Shown: piece by piece, positions 36,783 through 44,404 of the stretch
How positions within the stretch are numbered: the first letter of the stretch is position 1
Layout of the letters: every line of letters begins with the position of its first letter
Assembly (NCBI GenBank): GCA_963711635.1
Contig: CAVQEZ010000019.1
Span: forward strand, 202,945-266,944
Source of the DNA: CADEED01 sp963711635
GTDB taxonomy: Bacteria > Pseudomonadota > Gammaproteobacteria > Steroidobacterales > Steroidobacteraceae
Length of the DNA: 64,000 bases
Direction: 5' to 3'
Notes under the pieces: generated by a model
What the model saw: the letters and a program-made list of their open reading frames with translations, nothing else
Database searches by the model: none
What the model was told of the DNA's origin: nothing
Position numbers and translations under genes: made by a program

Positions 36783-38140
36783 ATGACGACGATGGGCTCG
36801 GCGTGGATGTGCGCACGCTCCGACCTGGCGCGTCGCTGGGGTCGGTTGCTCGTGCTCGCGCTCGTCGTGGGCGTCGCCGGCGCGGTCGTGCTCGCCGCGA
36901 CGGCCGGCGCCCGCAGGACGGCGAGCTCCTTCGATCGCTTTGCCACCTCGACCCGTGCGTACGACGTGCTCGTCTTCTTCCGCCAGCTCGGACCCTCGAC
37001 CGTCACCGAGGTGAGAAGACTCCCCGGCGTCGAAGCAGCCGCACTGCTGCATGCCCCGGCGGTCCAGTTCAGCAACGGCGAGTTCGTCGCGGCGGGTGCG
37101 CCCACCGATGATGTCGTGTTCCGCGACATCGCCCGTACCCGGATCGTCGACGGGCGAGACGTCGCGCCCGGCGCCGCCGAGGAGATCGTCATCGCCGAAC
37201 CGATGGCGCAACAGCAGGGGATCGAGGTCGGCGACTCGGTCGAGCTCGCGTCCTTCTCGCCCGAACAGATCGGGGCCCTGCTCGGCGCCGTCGGCACGCC
37301 GATCCCCGACCCCGCGGGACCGACCATCCGCATGAAGGTGGTCGGGATCAGCCGCTCGACGGTCGACCTGAGCCAGCAGGGCGACGTGGGCGGCATCCTC
37401 GTGCTCTCGCACGCCTTCATCGACAAGTACGGCGCCGGCATCGGCAACTACATCGACGTGGTGCTCGTCCGGCTCACCGAGGGCTCAGCCGGCGTGCCCA
37501 GCTTCGTCCGCGAGCTTCGTCGCACGGTCGGCAACGACCCTGGCACGGTGATCGACGAGGTCGAGCCGACCTCGGTGTCGACGAGCGGCGTGCGCGAGGC
37601 GATCGACGTCCTCGCCATCGGCCTGGTCATGTTCGCAGTCATCGCCGCGATCTCGGCGCTCGTCGTGATCGGGCTCGTACTGGCGCGCCTCGTCGCGCGC
37701 GGAAGCTTCGATGCGTGACACCTGGCAGGCCCTGGGGCTCACCCGAGGCCAGCGAGCACTCGCGCTCGCGCTGCCACCGCTCGGTGCAGGCCTCGTCGGT
37801 GTCGTGCTCGCCGTTGTCGGCGCGTGGCTGGGGTCGCCGCTCCTCCCCTTCGGGCTCGCGCGGCGGGCCGAGCCTTCGCCGGGGCACCAGTTCGATGCGC
37901 TGGTGCTAGCTCGCCGTCCTGAAGACCCTCGGGTTCACCCGCCGGCAGCTCGCGGCGGTGGTCGCGTGGCAGGCGACGGTGGTCGCGTGCGTCGGGGTGG
38001 CGGTCGGCGTCCCGGTCGGGATCGTGATCGGCCGACTGATCTGGCGCACGGTGTCGGACAGCACCGCCGTCGTCGCGGCGATCCTCGCCGGACGCTCGGC
38101 GGCACGCGTTCCCGCGGCCTCGACCTTGCGGGACCGAATA
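36783..38140 (+). CDS. FtsX/MacB-like ABC transporter permease, internally shortened
   Basis: The N-terminal half is intact for 311 codons: first helix WGRLLVLALVVGVAGAVVLA, a large extracellular domain (EVRRLPGVEAAALLHAPAVQ, GRDVAPGAAEEIVI), and helices AIDVLAIGLVMFAVIAAISA. After a break near 37,718, WQALGLTRGQRALALALPPL continues to HQFDALVLA (37,905), then jumps to KTLGFTRRQLAAVVAWQATV, normally near the end of such ~800-residue permeases. About 350 residues of the second extracellular part appear to be missing. No ATPase gene lies beside it. Either a degraded permease or an assembly collapse. Confidence 0.7.
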
Positions 38141-38162
38141 GCTCCTCCGGCCCGGACCGCGG

Positions 38163-38521
38163 TCAGCCGGGCTTGGCGTAGTTCGCGGCGCCCTGGAACT
38201 CGACGAACACGGCCGGCTCGTCGCCGACGACCCAGGCGTCGTGGCCGGGCGCGATCCGGTAGACGTCGCCCGGCTTGACCTCGCCCTCGCTGCCGTCCTC
38301 GTGGTTGACGTGCAGCTGCCGGAGACGACGTAGCCGATGTGCTCGACCTGGCAGCTGTCGGTGCCGACGACGGGCTTGATGCACTCGGACCACTTCCAGC
38401 CGGGCTGGAACGTGTAGCGGCCGATCTGGCCGCCGGCGAGGTTCACGAGCTCGACGGTGGTCTTGTCGGGGGTGCGGGTCTCGTCGGGTGCGCTGAAGTC
38501 ACGGCTCTCGACGCCTGCCAT
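38163..38521 (-). CDS. Cupin-domain protein
   Basis: About 118 residues: MAGVESRDFSAPDETRTPDK, TTVELVNLAGGQIGRYTFQP, GWKWSECIKP, VEHIGYVVSG, then after one break near 38,320, QLHVNHEDGSEGEVKPGDVY and WVVGDEPAVFVEFQGAANYA. This is the small single-cupin barrel with metal-ligand His residues in VEHIGY. Such proteins bind a small ligand or metal; function not assigned. Confidence 0.8.
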
Positions 38522-38734
38522 GGTCCCTCCTCGGTTGTCGGTCGCGAGACCTCTTCTTACTCCGTCATCCCGACACCCGCGGACATCTCGACGCCTGCAG
38601 ATGGTGCGGGTCGAACGTGAGCACTCATTGTCGTTCGTGGCGGCTCGAGCGCACGCTTCCACACAGAAGCCTCGAAATCTTGGATCTCTCGCGCTCGTCG
38701 CCAGGCGTAGCGTGGACAGCGGGAGGCTCGAGCG

Positions 38735-39253
38735 ATGAAGCAGGCATTCATGTTCGACAACGTGGCCGTCGTCGTCGAGCCATGGCACGAGCCGATGGAT
38801 CCGCCAGAGCGCGGTGCGCGGATCGAGGTGCGGCTCCTCGGTCACGAGCCGAGGCGAGGAACACAGTCGGCCGCACAGCGCGTCGTCATCGACCGGCCCT
38901 TGTTCCGTGCCGATCTCTTCGATCAGGTCGACGGTCCCCCGGGGAACCTCCGCAGCGCGCATTTTCATCCCTCCTTCGAGGGCGTCGAGCCTTGCGTTCG
39001 CACGTGGCCCGAAGGGATCGCCAATGACCCGCTCGGTTGGCTTCGCACGGAGCTCGGCGATCTCGAGCAGTTGGTGAAGCGAGCCGGCGTCGAACCGGCG
39101 AACGTGCCCGGGCTCGACCATGACGCGCAAGTGCTCGTCGACGCGCTCCCGAGCGTCCTCGCTTCGGTCGAAGCGGCATGGATCGAGGCGCGCGGCGTCT
39201 CGAGGCCCCGGCCGCGACGTGGTTCGCTGGCTGGTCGGTCGGTCGGTAGGTAG
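38735..39253 (+). CDS. Unrecognised actinobacterial protein
   Basis: 172 residues, start MKQAFMFDNVAVVVEPWHEP. Conserved-looking segments are RIEVRLLGHEPRRGTQSAAQ, PLFRADLFDQVDGPPGNLRS, AHFHPSFEGVEPCVRTWPEG and WLRTELGDLEQLVKRAGVEP. His and Cys in the HFHPSFEGVEPC region could bind metal. The last ~15 residues run into the repeat arm at 39,224, so the natural C-terminus may be slightly earlier. I do not recognise the family. Confidence 0.65.
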   Translation: MKQAFMFDNVAVVVEPWHEPMDPPERGARIEVRLLGHEPRRGTQSAAQRVVIDRPLFRADLFDQVDGPPGNLRSAHFHPSFEGVEPCVRTWPEGIANDPLGWLRTELGDLEQLVKRAGVEPANVPGLDHDAQVLVDALPSVLASVEAAWIEARGVSRPRPRRGSLAGRSVGR

Positions 39254-39280
39254 TTGGTTGGTTGGTGGTGGGTTTGAGGG
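39224..39280 (+). repeat. Interspersed repeat, copy H (arm only)
   Basis: Tetranucleotide array of GGTCGGTC, GGTAGGTA and GTTGGTTG units without a recognisable core. It sits between the unrecognised gene and the HTH/nucleotidyltransferase pair, ending about a dozen bases before the palindromic operator of that pair. Confidence 0.6.
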
Positions 39281-39291
39281 GTGGCGAGCAG

Positions 39292-39313
39292 AGGGGTTGC
39301 GTGTACGCTACCC
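39292..39313 (+). promoter_or_regulatory. 22-bp inverted repeat just before the HTH gene (candidate autoregulatory operator)
   Basis: Outer arms GGGGT and ACCCC and inner arms GCGT and ACGC are symmetric around a central GT; nine of eleven positions pair. The repeat ends two bases before the ATG at 39,316, where a bound antitoxin-like HTH protein would block transcription or translation. Confidence 0.65.
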
Positions 39314-39315
39314 CT

Positions 39316-39896
39316 ATGGCTGTCTCCGCTGCTGCCCTGGTTTGCGAGGCCCGGACGCGAGCGGGCCTCTCGTCGTCGCCCTGGCGGCCAAGGCCGGTGT
39401 CCCGACGTCGACGGTCTCCCGCATCGAGGACGAACAGAGTGACCCGACGCTGTCGATGCTCGAGCGCCTCGTGGAGGCGGCCGGTGGTCGTCTGGCCATC
39501 GAAATAGATGTTGGCGATCACCGTCCCACGATCGCTGCGCTCGCGACGGCCGTCGACCCGGACGCCGCACGGCTGAGGATCGATTGGACACGACTGCGTG
39601 GGTTCGCCGACTGGGCTGTGCATCACCCCGATGAACTCGTCGAAGCGATCGCTGATCCACCGGCGCGCACCGGCACGCCGCTCGACGCGATCTTGGCGGC
39701 CTTCGCCGAGCAGCTCGCCGACGAGCGCGGCATCGAGCGACCGCGTTGGACCCGAGCAGTCGGGCCGCTTCGGGAGGACTGGTCCCCGCCGGCCACATCG
39801 CGAATGCGGGCCGCCGCCGAGGCTTCCACGCCGGAACCGTTCCGGCGGCGCAACGTCGTCCTGTCTCGCTCGGCCTTGTTCCGGTCGGCGGCATGA
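39316..39896 (+). CDS. XRE-family HTH protein, likely antitoxin/regulator (frameshifted)
   Basis: About 193 residues with one missing base near 39,370: MAVSAAALVCEARTRAGLS, then VVALAAKAGVPTSTVSRIED and PTLSMLERLVEAAGGRLAIE form a Cro/C1-type HTH. The C-terminal half (LRGFADWAVHHPDELVEAIA, TPLDAILAAFAEQLADERGI) is an extra domain seen in regulators paired with nucleotidyltransferases. The stop lies four bases before the ATG of the nucleotidyltransferase. Autoregulation through the 22-bp palindrome is inferred. Confidence 0.85.
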
Positions 39897-39900
39897 CGCC

Positions 39901-40434
39901 ATGACTCACGGACTGCTCACCACCCACGATGAGCTCGAGTCGCTCTTCGAGGAGCTGAGTGAGGAGCTCGCACGGCATGGATCGACCGCGGAGGTCGTCC
40001 TGGTCGGCGGCGCCTGGATGCTCTGGCACGCACAACGAGCGTCGACACGCGATGTCGACTCCGCCCGCCGCCTCGATGCCGGCCTCGGCGAGGCCATCGA
40101 TCGAGTCGGAGCACGTCACGACCTGCGGCGAGGCTGGCTCAACGACGCCGCAGCGATGTTCTGGCCCTCGGATGCCAGCTATGACGACTGCGAGATCGTC
40201 TATCGGCGCGGAGGATTGGTGGTCCGCACGCCCGATCCCGAGGTCATCTTCGTGATGAAGCTCTTTCGCGCCGATCCACAAGATCGAGAGGACCTCATCA
40301 CACTCTGGCCGCTCTGCACGTTCGCCGACGCCGAAAACGCCGCCAACGCCTTCCGACATGCGTATCCGCAGGCGCCCTCAGACGAGCACCTGTCCAGCTA
40401 CATCGCCGAAGTCGCCCGCGACGCGCATCAGTAG
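39901..40434 (+). CDS. Nucleotidyltransferase-fold protein (DUF6036/AbiEii-like), possible toxin
   Basis: 177 residues, unbroken. The N-terminus has the polymerase-beta signature: VVLVGGAWMLWHAQRASTRD with the GG and then the metal-binding Asp-x-Asp in TRDVDS. FVMKLFRADPQDREDLITLW is the conserved C-terminal K...R.KD-like helix of DUF6036/AbiEii-type enzymes. Members with an upstream XRE protein behave as toxin-antitoxin or phage-defence pairs; a role here is inferred from motifs, order and spacing. Confidence 0.8.
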   Translation: MTHGLLTTHDELESLFEELSEELARHGSTAEVVLVGGAWMLWHAQRASTRDVDSARRLDAGLGEAIDRVGARHDLRRGWLNDAAAMFWPSDASYDDCEIVYRRGGLVVRTPDPEVIFVMKLFRADPQDREDLITLWPLCTFADAENAANAFRHAYPQAPSDEHLSSYIAEVARDAHQ

Positions 40435-40506
40435 CTGCGCCTTCCTGCGACCCGCGAGCGAAGCCGCGGTGGCGGTGAGTCCCGCATGTCGCGAGAGACC
40501 TGTCCA

Positions 40507-40524
40507 CGATGTCTCGAGACATCG
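40507..40524. repeat. Perfect 18-bp palindrome (possible transposon-end remnant)
   Basis: CGATGTCTC followed by GAGACATCG is a perfect palindrome. Just upstream, CATGTCGCGAGAGAC repeats the ATGTC...GAGAC motif. The repeat D arm starts two bases after. Similar ATGTC/GACAT motifs occur at ends of some actinobacterial insertion sequences; no transposase is present here, so it could equally be a regulatory or terminator palindrome. Confidence 0.45.
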
Positions 40525-40525
40525 C

Positions 40526-40634
40526 AGTGAGTGGGTGAGTGGGTTGACGACAGAACTCGGATCGGGTTGGGACAGTTGGGCTTGCCGAGGGCTCTGACGG
40601 GCGACTTTCCACGCTAAGCGTCGAGATTTCCCAT
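40526..40634 (+). repeat. Interspersed repeat, copy D (complete, short arm)
   Basis: Short arm AGTGAGTGGGTGAGTG, then core GGGTTGACGACAGAACTCGG, CCGAGGGCTCTGAC in the middle and end ACTTTCCACGCTAAGCGTCG and AGATTTCCCAT. It lies between the convergent nucleotidyltransferase and cyclase-hydrolase genes. Confidence 0.85.
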
Positions 40635-40694
40635 CCGATCCGAACTTAGGATCGAGTCATCGGCGTCGCTGACTCGCGACGGATGGCTCGTGCT

Positions 40695-42137
40695 TCAGTT
40701 CGCGACGCAAAAGAGCTGCCATTCGTCCGGCACACCCTTCAGCAAGTGTGATCCGCGGTCGTCGAAGCGCAGGCCCGATCCGGCAACCAGATCTTTGATC
40801 GTGCGGGACACCACGACCTCGCCGGCCCCGGCGAAGTCCATCACCCGAGCCGCGATGTGCGCTGCGATTCCGGCGATGTCATCGCCCAGCAGCTCGACTT
40901 CTCCGGCGTGCAATCCGGCGCGCGCTTCGATGCCGAGCTGGTGGGTATCGGAGAGGATGGCCTGTGCGCAGTGAACGGCCCGCCCGGGACCGTCGAACGT
41001 CGCAAGCACGCCATCACCGGTGCGCTTCACCAGTCTTCCTTGGTGACGCTCGATCTGCCGGGCAGCCGCGTTGTTGTGCACTTCGAGGACCTCACGCCAG
41101 CGTTGGTCGCCCAGCTCGGCGGTTCGGCGAGTTGACTCCACGAGGTCCGTGTAGACCACAACCGCGAACGCGCGCTCAGCCGGTGGCAGGACTCCTTTGG
41201 CCGAACCGGTAACGAAGCGCTCGACCTCGTCGGCGAGCATCGGCGGCTGCGAGGCCCACAGCTCGAGGTCCAGGGACGCGATCGGAACCGGCCCCACCGC
41301 CCCTGGAATGGCCGCGGCGATGTATTCCGCAGCGCCAGCGGATGAGAGGACATTGCCGGGGTGGTGCATCACCATCGTCGGCGCCTGAATGACTGGAAGC
41401 AGGGGGCGTGAGTCGAAGTCCCACTCGCGCCACCAGGCGGTCATCCTCCCCCGCGAGCAGCCGGCGCGCTCGTATCGAGCAAGCCAACGGTGGGCTTCGG
41501 GCTCGTGGCGGAACGACGGGATCATGCCTGGTCCGTGGTGCGAGGGCGTCAACCCCGACAGCTGGCCTTCACCCCACGCCACGCTGCTCCAGTCAGCCGC
41601 CATTCTGCGATCCTCGAGTGTCATTCCCCACGGGTAGTCGGTGTCTTCGAGCAGGCGCGCCACGGGGTCGACGAGAACGAGTGTTGCGACGCGATCAGGA
41701 TGCGTGGCGGCGAGGGAGATGGCCACGGACGCTCCGTAGTGGCTCGACACGACCGCGGCGCGCTCTGAGCCGATCGTGTCGAGAACAGTGATGAAGTCGC
41801 TGACCGCCTCCTCGATCCAAGGGCCGAAGTCACCGCCGGCGTACCTCGACCGAAGGGGATCGGAGAGGCCGGTACCCCGCCGATCGACGAGGACGACGCG
41901 AGCGAAGGAGGCAAGCCGACGATAGAAGCGCTCCGCTGATGGGAGGTCCCAGATCCCTTCGATCGTTTGGGCCCAACCCCCGATGTGGACGAGGTCTACG
42001 GGTTGCTCTCCAAGAGTCTGGTAGGCGATCCAACCGTCAGGGGTCTCGGCGTACCGCACGTGGGGAATTTCGACCACTCCGGAAAAGGTAGCCACGAGTC
42101 GGCTCGGCCGCCTCGCCAGATCAGTGCGTGCCTCCAT
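40695..42137 (-). CDS. Alpha/beta-hydrolase-like domain fused to class III nucleotide cyclase
   Basis: 480 residues, unbroken; the start may be a little inside the frame (VEIPHVRYAETPDGWIAYQT is where homology begins). N-terminal hydrolase fold: LVHIGGWAQTIEGIWDLPSA, VVLVDRRGTGLSDPL, then AVVSSHYGASVAISLAATHP, where the nucleophile Ser of the usual GxSxG elbow is His, so catalysis is unlikely. C-terminal cyclase domain: VVVYTDLVESTRRTAELGDQ with metal Asp 1, RLVKRTGDGVLATFDG with Asp 2, GLHAGEVELLGDDIAGIAAH, and LLKGVPDEWQLF. Predicted to make cAMP (or cGMP), with the hydrolase fold as a possible ligand sensor. Confidence 0.9.
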   Translation of the reverse strand: MEARTDLARRPSRLVATFSGVVEIPHVRYAETPDGWIAYQTLGEQPVDLVHIGGWAQTIEGIWDLPSAERFYRRLASFARVVLVDRRGTGLSDPLRSRYAGGDFGPWIEEAVSDFITVLDTIGSERAAVVSSHYGASVAISLAATHPDRVATLVLVDPVARLLEDTDYPWGMTLEDRRMAADWSSVAWGEGQLSGLTPSHHGPGMIPSFRHEPEAHRWLARYERAGCSRGRMTAWWREWDFDSRPLLPVIQAPTMVMHHPGNVLSSAGAAEYIAAAIPGAVGPVPIASLDLELWASQPPMLADEVERFVTGSAKGVLPPAERAFAVVVYTDLVESTRRTAELGDQRWREVLEVHNNAAARQIERHQGRLVKRTGDGVLATFDGPGRAVHCAQAILSDTHQLGIEARAGLHAGEVELLGDDIAGIAAHIAARVMDFAGAGEVVVSRTIKDLVAGSGLRFDDRGSHLLKGVPDEWQLFCVAN

Positions 42138-42266
42138 GTGGCGAGCTTCATCGCTCGCCTCACCTGCCGGGCTCGAGGCGAGTTGGTCGACGCGTCACAC
42201 GGGGTCGCAACGGCTCGCCTCCGATGCGCTTCGTCAAGCTCGAAGGCGACGATTGGTGCGTGAGAT

Positions 42267-42473
42267 CGTGAGTGAGTCGGTCGGTCATCCGGTCTCCATC
42301 GCATAGGAGACCCCGGATGTAAACGACCTGCGTCACTTTTAGAATCGGTCGGTCGGTCCGTCAGTTTTAGAATCAGTGGGTTACCGACGGAACTCGGTTG
42401 GCGTTCTTGCAGTTGGACGCTACCGAGGGCTCCAACGTCGATTTCCCACGCTAACCCTCGAGATTTCCCACGC
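42267..42473 (+). repeat. Interspersed repeat, copy E (complete, arm carries an insertion)
   Basis: The arm starts GTGAGTGAGTCGGTCGGTC, then is interrupted by a hairpin (ATCCGG TCTCC and GGAGA CC CCGGAT around 42,288-42,320) and two copies of TTTTAGAATC 31 bases apart. The core at 42,375-42,473 has GGGTTACCGACGGAACTCGG, GGCGTTC, CCGAGGGCTCC and the end GATTTCCCACGCTAACCCTC and GAGATTTCCCACG. It lies between two minus-strand genes. Confidence 0.85.
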
Positions 42474-42665
42474 TCATCCGCACGTGCTTCTGTGACCTGG
42501 TGAAGTCCGCCGAGGCGGAGGACACGGGATTGCCCAGAGCCTGCCGCGGCCCTTGCGATCGTCAGCCACCACCTCGGCGACGCCGTCGCATCAAAGAAGG
42601 GAGTGCCGTGCCCCACTTCGGCGAACGCTTCAAGCCGCTCGGTGCGCCGGTCGGGCGTTCGAGAC
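42474..42665. other. Gene-free stretch
   Basis: About 190 bases between the repeat E and the stop of the flavoprotein gene. No coding frame, RNA gene or clear repeat is supported. Confidence 0.5.
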
Positions 42666-44081
42666 CTACGTCGATGTGCTGGTAGCGAGACTCAGAGCCT
42701 CGAGCCGTTCGAGGTTGGCAAGCGCCGGTTCGAGACTTGCGGTCCAGCGTGTGAGCGCGGCCTGCATTCCCGGGTCGGCAATGTGTTCACCCACTCCACG
42801 CGCCGCGTTGAGCCGAGATCGATCCATCCACGCTGCAAGATCGCCTTCCCCGAGCCACATCCTTTGAGCTTCCTGCGCAATCCTGGTGCCCGGGATCCAA
42901 TCGACAGCCGCGTCCGGATACGGATTGGGCGGACACAGCCGATTCTTCTCTGCGTCGTCGTCGCGGCTCGCTTCGACGAAGGCCACGACGGCGGCGTTGA
43001 AGCACGGCTGGCACGTCCGGACCTGCTGCAGTGTGATGCGTCCGGGCTCGAAGATCGGACGAGCGCGGGCCACATGGAGGCCTGCCGCCGAGCAGTCGAC
43101 GTGGACACGCCCGTGGTTCGTCGGGATGGATCCGTCCTCGAGGATGACGCAATCGGATCCGACGTGCAGGACGCGTCCCAAGCGGACCACGTTCTCGACA
43201 TTGCGGAGCCGATCGAGCTCGCCGGTGGTCACGGTGGCACACCGGTACATCGTGGGTTCGACCGTCTGGTCCAGACGGATGAGCTGTCCGCACGACTCGA
43301 GCCGAGCGAAGAGGTCCTCGACGTTTTCTGCTCGAGCCGCCTCTTCGGTGTACCGCGCCAGCCCTTCCATGAGGGCAGGCAACAACGCCAGCGGCTGTTG
43401 AAACGCGCGGTCGAGGAGCCAGGCCTCCCGCGGCCGGATCCAGCGGATTGCATCGGGCGCCACACCGTTGTCGAGCAGCCAGAGGCACGCGTCCATCGCG
43501 GTCTTTCCGCCCCCGATGAGCGTGAATCCCGCGGCAGGCTCCATCAGATTGACGAGCTCGTTCACAGGGATAAGACGCACGCCGGGATCGACATCGAACG
43601 AAGGAGTGTGCGTCGAGGGCACGGGAGTCTCGAGATACGTGGCGTCCACGACCTTGCGCCGCACTCGCACCGTGGTCACGTCGCCTGTCAGCCGTGACCT
43701 GATTCGGTGCTCACCCGCCGATTCTCCGACGTACTCGCACATGCCGAAAAAGCGCACGTGGCCCGACGGCAGGAGATGCTCGTCTAACACCCGCTGGAAG
43801 TAGTCACAGATGTCAGCGCCGGTCGCTCTTTCGTACAGGCCGGCATTGGGGCCAACCTCGTCGATCTTGTTGTCGCCGAGGACCCGCGAGTTCACGCCAT
43901 AGAACGGGGACGGCTGATGGAGGCGGACGAACGAGTAGGCATCGTTCCAGTGGCCACCCGGGGCATGCCGTCGGTCCACCATCACCACGTCGGCGTCGGA
44001 CTCTGCGATCAGCGAATCGGTGAACGCCATCCCCGCCGCACCGGCGCCAATCACGAGATAGTCGGTGTCGATCACGGTCAT
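42666..44081 (-). CDS. FAD-dependent oxidoreductase / monooxygenase-like flavoprotein
   Basis: 471 residues, unbroken. The N-terminal dinucleotide fold is DTDYLVIGAGAAGMAFTDSL, with VDRRHAPGGHWNDAYSFVRL as in flavin monooxygenase-like proteins. A second nucleotide-binding motif AGFTLIGGGKTAMDACLWLL (NADPH site) lies near residue 190. C-terminal helices include AAVVAFVEASRDDDAEKNRL. The CxxC in VRTCQPCFN is notable. Likely an NAD(P)H-dependent flavoprotein; substrate unknown. Start MTVIDTDYL at 44,081. Confidence 0.85.
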   Translation of the reverse strand: MTVIDTDYLVIGAGAAGMAFTDSLIAESDADVVMVDRRHAPGGHWNDAYSFVRLHQPSPFYGVNSRVLGDNKIDEVGPNAGLYERATGADICDYFQRVLDEHLLPSGHVRFFGMCEYVGESAGEHRIRSRLTGDVTTVRVRRKVVDATYLETPVPSTHTPSFDVDPGVRLIPVNELVNLMEPAAGFTLIGGGKTAMDACLWLLDNGVAPDAIRWIRPREAWLLDRAFQQPLALLPALMEGLARYTEEAARAENVEDLFARLESCGQLIRLDQTVEPTMYRCATVTTGELDRLRNVENVVRLGRVLHVGSDCVILEDGSIPTNHGRVHVDCSAAGLHVARARPIFEPGRITLQQVRTCQPCFNAAVVAFVEASRDDDAEKNRLCPPNPYPDAAVDWIPGTRIAQEAQRMWLGEGDLAAWMDRSRLNAARGVGEHIADPGMQAALTRWTASLEPALANLERLEALSLATSTST

Positions 44082-44344
44082 GGCGAAAGCCTAAGAGCCG
44101 TGTCCCGTGCGGCAAAGGCCCGGCGACACACACCTACGGGGGGGGGCGAACCGGCGCGCCGCCGCCCAAGCGATTCCCAGCGAATCTCGATCGCGACTCG
44201 AAGCGCTACCTGTCACGCCCGAACAACACCGTCTCGATCCCCACTTAGCCAACGTCGTGGTGCACGGCCGCCCGACATCGGGACTCTGGGCCTGCCAAAG
44301 CGCTGACCCGCACCGCCGAGCACCCGCCCTGTCGGCGTGTCGAT
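44082..44344. other. Gene-free stretch before the tRNA-side repeat
   Basis: About 260 bases upstream of the flavoprotein start. It contains a run of nine G at about 44,141-44,150 and no supported gene. The flavoprotein promoter must lie here on the minus strand but is not obvious. Confidence 0.4.
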
Positions 44345-44404
44345 CGAGTTCCGTCCGGAACTCGGTGAGTGAGTTGAGAGAGAGTCGGTGAGTCGGTCGG
44401 TCAG
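44345..44404 (+). repeat. Interspersed repeat, copy I (palindrome plus arm, abutting the tRNA)
   Basis: A perfect inverted repeat, CGAGTTCCG and CGGAACTCG around TC (44,345-44,364), is built from the CGGAACTCGG motif of the repeat core. A tetranucleotide arm GGTGAGTGAGTTGAGAGAG and then GGTGAGTCGGTCGGTCAG follows and ends exactly at the 3' end of the tRNA-Leu gene. No 3' core. Confidence 0.65.

Noticed and set aside
44141..44150. G-run as a functional G-quadruplex
   Set aside because: A single run of G without further G tracts; more likely a homopolymer or assembly artefact.
11000..44404. Prophage or integrative element
   Set aside because: No integrase, recombinase, phage structural or conjugation genes are visible.
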